A stretch of DNA of 20,000 nucleotides from Glandiceps talaboti (lineage: Eukaryota; Hemichordata; Enteropneusta; Spengelidae): NCBI RefSeq assembly GCF_964340395.1, contig NC_135559.1, forward strand, positions 12,306,259 to 12,326,258, written 5' to 3'. The notes below the pieces were generated by a model. That model was given only the letters and a program-made list of their open reading frames with translations, was not told the origin of the DNA and did no database searches. Position numbers and translations under genes: made by a program. Positions 8,708 through 16,800 of this stretch are shown piece by piece. Each line of letters opens with the position of its first letter. Positions within the stretch are counted from its first letter, which is position 1.

Positions 8708-11459
8708 CAATGAAGACTAGACTAGACTACAAAAAGCGTCAATCCCATGAAATAATCGCAAATCACGTCAGTTGTCTTGTAACCGCAGTCTCTGCAGCGT
8801 AGTGCGTCGAAGCGTAGAATTCGATAATAGATCAGCAGAAAGTGATGCTCTGGCAACTGACGCGCTTATCAATTATTTGAGATGGGTGCTTTTTGTAGTA
8901 TATTCTGTATTGTTATTTTTATTTATCATTTATTTGTTTGTTTGTTTGTTTGTTTGTTTGTTTGTTTATTTATTTATTTATTTGTTTGTTTATTTATTTG
9001 TTTATTTATTTATTTATTTATTTATTTATGTACGTATTCATCACTCACTCATTCATTCAATTATATATTTTTGTTGGTTGTTTGTTGGTTTGTTAAGTCA
9101 CTCAGTTACTCATCCATTCATTCGTTCGTTCGTTCGTTCATTCATTCATTTATTATATTTATTTATTTGAGGATGCACCTCTACTAATACAACGCCAGCC
9201 GTGCGTGGTTACCATGGAATCAGAAAAAAATCATATTCTATTCTTACATACCGCCCACGAAGTAATCAAATTGTTCATACACAGGGGAAAACGTCATCAA
9301 GGTGTTGTTATAATCTTTATAGGTCATTTCCATGACACCAATGAATGAATGAACGAATCCAACTCTAGATTTACTGTCCGGGTCTATAATCAGGTCAAAG
9401 GTCAGAGACAACTGGTTTGATATTCCCAAATAATTGGACTGGAAAATAGAATACATTAGTCATATTTGTAAGCATGTCTGTAGAGTATTAAACTTGGGTT
9501 GCAACATATTGCCATCAGTACAACAAATAGTTGTTGTTTGTTGTTCCAGAATCATATTTTGTTGTAGTTCAGAGCCCGGAGTGTATATACTATATTTATT
9601 CTCCGAGTTTGAAACTACTTCAACAATAACATTGCCATAAATGTTTACCCATCCTCAACTTATATAATTAAGACACTCGTGAGTACTGTTTGTGAAATAA
9701 TTTACGAGGACAGTGAGAAATTGGGGGGGGGGGCTGTAAATAATTGGCCAAAAAGATTTAAACCGAATAGTTGTATTTTTTCAACCTTATACAAATTTGA
9801 ATGGCAGTATTTTACCGTTTGTTTTACATTAGAGGAGGTTGAATATATACGACTAAAATGCAGTTGCTTGCCCTTTACCAAAGACTTTTGTGAGCGAGCC
9901 ACCTAGACTGTAAGGTACATCGTGTCGCTCCGCCCTCAACGGCCTGCTCTAAAAAGTGAAAAGGGTTTCTATCTGTGAGGGCGCCCTGTCACAACGTACC
10001 TTACAGAATAATACTCCCCCCTCCCTCCCCCAGAAATTGATAGCACAGCTGTAGAGACTCTAGAATGGAACTTCAGAACGACCATGTTTACAGCAACTTG
10101 AAGATAGAGTGTAGATTTAGAAAGTTGTGCGACAGTCAGTCTTTCTGTCTACCTTTAATATATAATATCAATGTCTGTAGTTTTATCTATACAACTGTCG
10201 ATCACTATAAAAGTCATCAGGGATCCTGCAAAAATACCATTGCTTGGTCTCATTAATGTTGCACATTATAATTTGTTGTCTCGAGTCGCTAAGCTCGAAA
10301 TGACGAATGTATACTAGTACCTTAAATGCATATACTGGCAGTCCCGTGGTGTCGATGTCAGTCGTTGCACTAGTATTTGTATTTGACCAATCAATGATTT
10401 CTTTGATCATCACAGTTACCGTTGTGAAGCAGTAGATGGTTATATCAAAGGCACCCCCTAAAGAATCTACGGTGTGAGTTACTAGCCACCTCATCCTCAC
10501 GGTGTCTCTGAAATAGATGTATTACAATGAATTTCACAATACCGTTCTGCTTTACTGTTTGATACAACCACGCAGAAACCAATAAGAAGCTAGACGCGTG
10601 CTGCACTGTCTTTAAGATAGCAAGATTGAATGAGTGGTTTCTTGCTTACTACATTTTGTCTAAGTGAATTCGAAATGAACTATACATGCCACCATAGAGA
10701 CATCAAATGAACACCACAAAAGACATTTTACAAGTTGTTTGATACTAAGAAAAACGTTGGCGTCCGAATGTCTGCATGGAGTTCACAACATTTAAATACT
10801 AGTAATTAGACTTAATATAGCAAAGGACTGCGATCTTGCTGTAGAGGTGTGGCCTATGCAGTTTCTTGTTGGTTTCTGTGTAGTTGTATCAAACAAAAAA
10901 GATGAAAAGTATTGTAAAAAATCGCTGTAAAGGGGCACAGTCTGTAAATGTGTATAGTTAGTTTACGTTTGCTTAATGTAGCTTGTTTACGGCGCTGTCG
11001 AGATACATCGTTAGCCCTCGCGCCTCGTAATCTCCGCTTGTCTTGACTACGTTCTCAAAAGTCGTTATCAAAAATAGGTATGTTAAATTTACATAACCAT
11101 ATGCAAATAACATGTAAATTATCACCTCATGTCGCCGACAAGAGATTTTGACCTTGTAATTATAAATTGAAAAATTATTCAAATTACTTCAGATCCCCTA
11201 ACATATATAAAGAGATAATATACCCTTATAGCAAATGGTTCAATGCAATAATCTTTAATTAAAAAAAAATCTGCAGAATTATTTTTGTATTCAACGATTT
11301 TAACTTTGTATTACAGTAGTCTTACCCTTTTTTCAGCTGACCAGTAGCATTGCTACTGTCTAAGCTAATTTGAATATCAGGTATTGGAGGCGGAGGTCTG
11401 TAAGGTCAAAGATTAAATTTTATTTAGTACACGCACAGATATACACACAGAGACAAACA

Positions 11460-11506
<47 letters not shown>

Positions 11507-13681
11507 ACACACACACACACATAACTTAGGCAAAGCTATATTCATTTGTTGTTTAGTTCCTCGTATTATGTAAGTGTTACAAATGTTTCCAGAGCACATT
11601 ACCTTAATTAATCATTCAGAAATGGGGGAAGAGACAGGATACAAAATATCACCCTTCATATACAATGATGAGAGTGTAAAAATGAGTTATTCTTGATTCA
11701 ATCTAAAACACATTCTCCTCCGTTCAACACAGTCAAAACAAGTCACAAGTTGTCTACCTCGAATTCTATAGTCAAAAACAGGGTGACGCCAACCAATCCC
11801 ACCCCATACCTATCATCACTGAACCCCTTCCCCGGGGTGGAGAATATTACCGTTCCCACAGTGAGAATATGCATCTAAGATATCTTACTCTGTAGTCAGG
11901 ACAGTGGTTGTCATGAATGTGGTTGTAGGAATAGTAGTTGTTGCCTTGGTAGTTGTTAGATCTGTGGTTGTTGGGTTAGTGGTGGTAATCGTAGTCGTCA
12001 GAGCAGTTGTTGTGAAATCGTCCCTAAGGAACCACATTTCGTAAGGAAGGATTTCAATAGTTGTGTTAATGACTTCATATTCTGCTGCAACTTCAAATGA
12101 CGTGAGCGTACCATTCAGAAAACATGGATCATCCAGCAATAACACCTCAACGTGTATATCTATTGTGCTATTAAACTCTGTCGTGTTACCACCCAAAATT
12201 GTCAAATTGACAAACTCAAAATAAATGAGAGAACCGGCAAGTGAAATGTTTGGCCCCGTGATGTCCGCTGTCGACAAATTCAAATTGGGTCCAAACGTTA
12301 TATCTATACTATGTGTGTTGAATCTGAACGGATCACACGTCAAATTAGCCGGGATGGAAATGTTGACCTGCATGGTAAAGAATCCTTCCGGAAAATAGAT
12401 GACAAGATTTGCGTCCAAGACATCATCCAGTGCGATGCCCTCGGCTGGTGTAGAGCCATTGTAAACGGTAAATATTAGAACTGGGTCTATCATTGCTGCA
12501 GAGATAAAAAGAAACAGCATAAGTTAGCACAGAGGTTGGGACATACTACAGCAAAGGAAACTGGGGGGTGAGATCAATAGTTCAATGTTGGATTAAAAAA
12601 CGAAATTCTTATACTTGGGCCTCAACCCCCCCCCCCCCCCCCCCAACTAAATTGGGGGGGGGGGCACAATTGAAAATTGCTTCAAACCACATAATCAACT
12701 ATAAATGAGTTTGTAGTTATGTAGTGCTATGAATATAAAGCCAGTATGTAGTAAGTAAATGAATGTTTTTGCTGATACTTTACTTTATTTGAATATCATG
12801 CATTTATTATAGCAAACATTCTTTCATTTCTCAATTTGCCATTTTTAAAGAAATATTTGTAACAAAATTTAAATTGATTTTGTAGGATGAGAACTACAAT
12901 GGCCCAACCACCACCACCACCACCACCACCACCACCACCACCACCACCAATGTATACAAAAGCATATTATATTAGTGAAATATCTGATCATATTTCAATT
13001 TCTGACGCGGACCTAAATCCATCCTCGCAACAAAATGGATAAAAAACTTGAGCGTAAAGCGTGCGATCATAAAAATGTACTTTAAGGTGTTGAAATTCAA
13101 CCGGAAAGGTCGTCTTAGAAAAAACAAATAACAACATGTGGTCGTATTTCAAAAAGTTACATTAAAATATGTTAAACAGTTTTTCGAACACTGTCCAAGC
13201 AGATATACACCAAACAAACACACAAACAAACAATTAAACAAACAAACAAACGATTGTATAAATCAACAAACTAATGACTAAGTCTGGGAATAAATAATTA
13301 AATTGCAAAACACAAGAATAAATAAATTGATAAATAAATAAATAAATGTATAAGCAAATAAATAAATACTTACCTTTCTTACATATGAATCCACATTCAA
13401 CTATATCATCACAACTTTTGACTAGCCACTCTTTATCTCTGTCCGTTGTATTGATAGCAACACAGTCTATGGCGTCTGTATTTAAACTAGCACTTATGTT
13501 AAACAAGGTCTCTGGTACTAGTTCGCCCTCCGTTGTTTCAAATAAAGTCTCATTATACTGGTCATGTACACCAATCCATACAAATGAATTATAAGGACTG
13601 TAAAATATGAAATAGTTTATGTCACAAAGATCGCAGTAATTGAGATACTTTGGTAAGTATGTGTGTATGTATGTATGTATG

Positions 13682-13712
<31 letters not shown>

Positions 13713-13788
13713 GTATGTATGTATGTATGTATGTATGTATGAACATTTATCTATAAATATGTGCGCATGCCTGCATACATACATACAT

Positions 13789-13839
<51 letters not shown>

Positions 13840-16800
13840 TACATACATACATACATACATACATACATACATACATACATACATACATACATACATACAT
13901 ACATACAATAATTTGTTTGAAATTTGATAAATCTTTTGTCCGCATTGTTAATGATTACAATAACAAAGTACTTTATAAATGCTTCTCAATTTGTCAGATC
14001 GTTATGAGGGGTTCCTGTAACAGGTGGACAGACAGACGTCTAGACAGAAAGACAGACATACTTCCAGCAATAAGTCTTTCTTACCATGTGGTGTTTTCAA
14101 GTACAGTAGAATTGATGTAATATCTCTCCTCCTCAGTGGTGATACCAGCAAGATGTCCTAACCACCTCTCTTCACAAAACGCATAACTATCCCACCAGTC
14201 GTAGTATAGATTTATCAAATAATAACAATAACCATCGTAGTAATTTGGACAATCTGTGGATAAATACGGTGAAGTGATGGGCCATAAGTACCAAATATCA
14301 AAATTCAATTTTGAGGAAAGGTTATTAGGTACTTATGACCATATGTTTAATTTAAATTGTATTTTTATCGCATTATTTGTCTTCAACCAGGGCAAATATT
14401 GGTGAGATAAGAGGGAAGAAACAGCAAACTGTCGAAAAAATGTCACAAAGGCTTTTGAGAAATATGTTATTTTTCGAATTCACAAAACAAAAATTGGATT
14501 CCACTACACCTTTTTGACTATTAGCCAATTTGAATAAATAATTTGTACATATAAGGTATGCATTTTCTGGTTTCAGAAATCTCATATTGGCAAAATTAGA
14601 ATTGCTTAAAGTGAAAAATCACACACAAAAAAGATAGAATTAGGCCCTCCTGTCAATAAATCCTTCAAATGCATCGTATTACTGGTTGCAAAATGAGCAT
14701 TCTAACGTATCTTTCAAAATCCATGTACTGTCATATCTCCCAAAACATTTGATATGACAGTCTCTACCCGGATTACCCAAAATAAAATATAGATTGTAAA
14801 AAATGAATATTAAATTGTCTGAGGGTAAGCGAATCATGTAGCAATATTAATGTTTGTCCCCATTTGATATTTCAGTGTAACGACCAAGACTGCAGAGAAG
14901 GGTTTATATTAACAAATTATAAGCATAACATAAATATACTTGGCTTTGGGTATTGATATTGAGTTTATAAAAACAAATAATCTTGACATTGTATGTGCAA
15001 CATTAGCGACTGAATGCCTCTATATCTTTGTAAAATCCTGAAAATATTCTGCAAAATATTTATGATTATTTAAGTCATTATATTTAATGCTCTTTTAATT
15101 CCTATTTTCCAGGTGATCTTTTTGAAAGAATCTTAAAGTTTTTTTTCTCACATTATGCTACAAAGGGTAAGATTCCCACTTGCATCCAAAATCAGTTCTT
15201 TTATAGAAAATGTGCAAAGGTCCGTTTTGCTTTTTTCTTATCGCTAAGCATTCAGTTTTTTTCTTTAATGAGTTATTTTCTTCGGTCATTAATCAAACAG
15301 AGTTGAAATCTCTTTTTTACAATAATAGTCAAATATTGATGAGTTTATTTTGGAAATCTTTACTTGTGATTAATTACACAGGGGTATGAAAAAGAAATCG
15401 AATGATAACGACTCGTTGACAGTTTTATACAAAACCGCGAACACTAATACTCCGGGGAAATCAGTGCAAGTGAAACACGTCGTGTGCGTCATGGCTATCA
15501 TTTCTGTTGTCTTGGAAACACTTGTCCAGGATGTACTATAACATATCTATTAAACACACATAGGATTAAATATTCTATTTGTATATATGGACCGATAACT
15601 AGTTACACTAAATGAAGCTTTACAAATTTAGAAGAAATTCAATTATATTTACCAATACGGCTTAGGGATTTACAAACGCATGCGCAATGACTAAGGCTGA
15701 TCAGCAATTCGAGCGTGACAATATTGTTTACTACTATAACATTTCACAGTTACATTTCATTAATTTTTCAATCTTTGAAATGCGGAAAAGTAGAAACGAA
15801 ATAGAAGCTATCTTACATTACGAAAGTGAATAGAAGTGCAGTCTAGAAACCTGAATATTATAATTATTTTATAGTCATTATAGAATACTATAGTTACAAA
15901 ACAAGGTTGCCGGCAATTCTGTGAACACAAGTGAATGACATTTCTCCGCACGGTGAAATTAAATTGCTGTTTTGAATATCGGTTTGAAATGTCATCATCA
16001 CTTTCATTGATCCAGGACACAATACACTGCCGGTTAACTATGGATGGGAGGGCTAAAGTCCCTGATGGAGGAGGGGGTGAAAGTCATCATCGATGGAGGG
16101 AGAAAGAAAGTCATTGAATATTGACTAGAATTTTCATTTTTTAAATAAATTCTTGGGAACTGTAGATTGCTGCCTGTCAATTTCTTTGACAATTTGTTTA
16201 CTTTTTATAAGTTTTAAAAGTTTACTGGATATACAAGAAAGTGTGCCGTCAATAATCATTTATTCACTGTGGTCCTCGAGACGGAATTCGAATGAAAATG
16301 AGTGAAAAACGCAAGGAAATATAAAGGTAACTGTTTTGAGTAAATAAAAAAAGCTACAAAAATTACCAAAAATTACTTAGTCTGTTGAAATATTACTATT
16401 CAAATGCCTGTACAATACATCATTATATTGTTTATACAAGTTAGTTGAAGCATTTGGACGCGTATGTTATTATTTGTCACCAATTTCTTGATTGCGCTTT
16501 TAGAGTAGAACTGGCTCATGGTAAGCTGTCGCTTATATTACAAATTGTCTAGTACCTATGGAATGTAAGATGTTATAACCCCTTTTTTACTTCTAGAATC
16601 TTAAATGACGAATTATTGTTTATTATATTATTCTGCATATTAATTTTGTATTTGGTTTTTCATAAATATATTATGGGGCATTTCTATTATAGATTTCAAC
16701 TGGTTCTACTTCCATAGTTTATAAATAAAATTCACCTATGATAAAATATTTCGGTAGTAACGCATGGGTATACCACAAAGAGTATAATTGAAATAGCACT

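Larger units (their letters stand above)
8565..9214. mobile_element. 650-bp palindromic foldback element with microsatellite arms
   Basis: Outer inverted repeat: about 8565-8611 against 9166-9214, sharing tttgaggatgcacc, then ctaa.acaacgccagcc and gcgtg, with only a few mismatches. Inner inverted repeat: 8725-8774 against 8854-8899, sharing caactgacg at the inner end and gctttttgtagt at the outer end. Between outer and inner arms lie (TA)(TG)(AG) tracts on the left and (TTTG/TTTA)n plus (ATTC)n on the right. The nested order of two inverted pairs shows a single large palindrome later expanded by microsatellites. No transposase frame is present. This is consistent with a foldback element or MITE inserted in intron 7. 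Confidence 0.65.
7818..9251 (-). other. intron 7
   Basis: The 1.4-kb intron between exons 7 and 8. The left third (7818-8560) is AT-rich unique sequence with no feature. The rest is the palindromic element 8565-9214 with its microsatellites. Confidence 0.65.
12568..12985 (+). mobile_element. dispersed repeat, copy A (intron 3)
   Basis: It begins tgagatcaatagttcaatg and matches the reverse complement of copy B (18807-19186) in order: the terminal block; ggat.aaaa; aattctta; ggcctca; a C-rich run; aattg and ttgaaaattg.ttca; atgtagtgctatgaat.aaagc.agta; and tactttact.ta. The match is clear to about 12795. Beyond that it is weak, and the right end is my estimate. The C-rich positions correspond here to a C19 run (12626-12644) and a (CCA)n run. 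Confidence 0.65.
12496..13373 (-). other. intron 3
   Basis: The 878-bp intron between exons 3 and 4. It is largely occupied by the dispersed repeat copy at 12568 to about 12985, then AT-rich sequence, then (AAAC)n and (AAAT)n tracts next to exon 3. Confidence 0.65.

Noticed and set aside
8772-9187. Overlapping plus-strand open frames rich in LFVCLFVC and IYLFIYLF
   Set aside because: They are translations of TTTG/TTTA tetranucleotide repeats, open because the repeat lacks stops in these frames.
9679-9906. Open frames on both strands around a poly-G run
   Set aside because: They overlap each other inside intron 6, contain a homopolymer, and have no supporting motif.
13617-14120. Several open frames on both strands made of YVCM, YIHT and DRQT repeats
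   Set aside because: They are translations of the GTAT/ATAC/AGAC microsatellites in intron 2.
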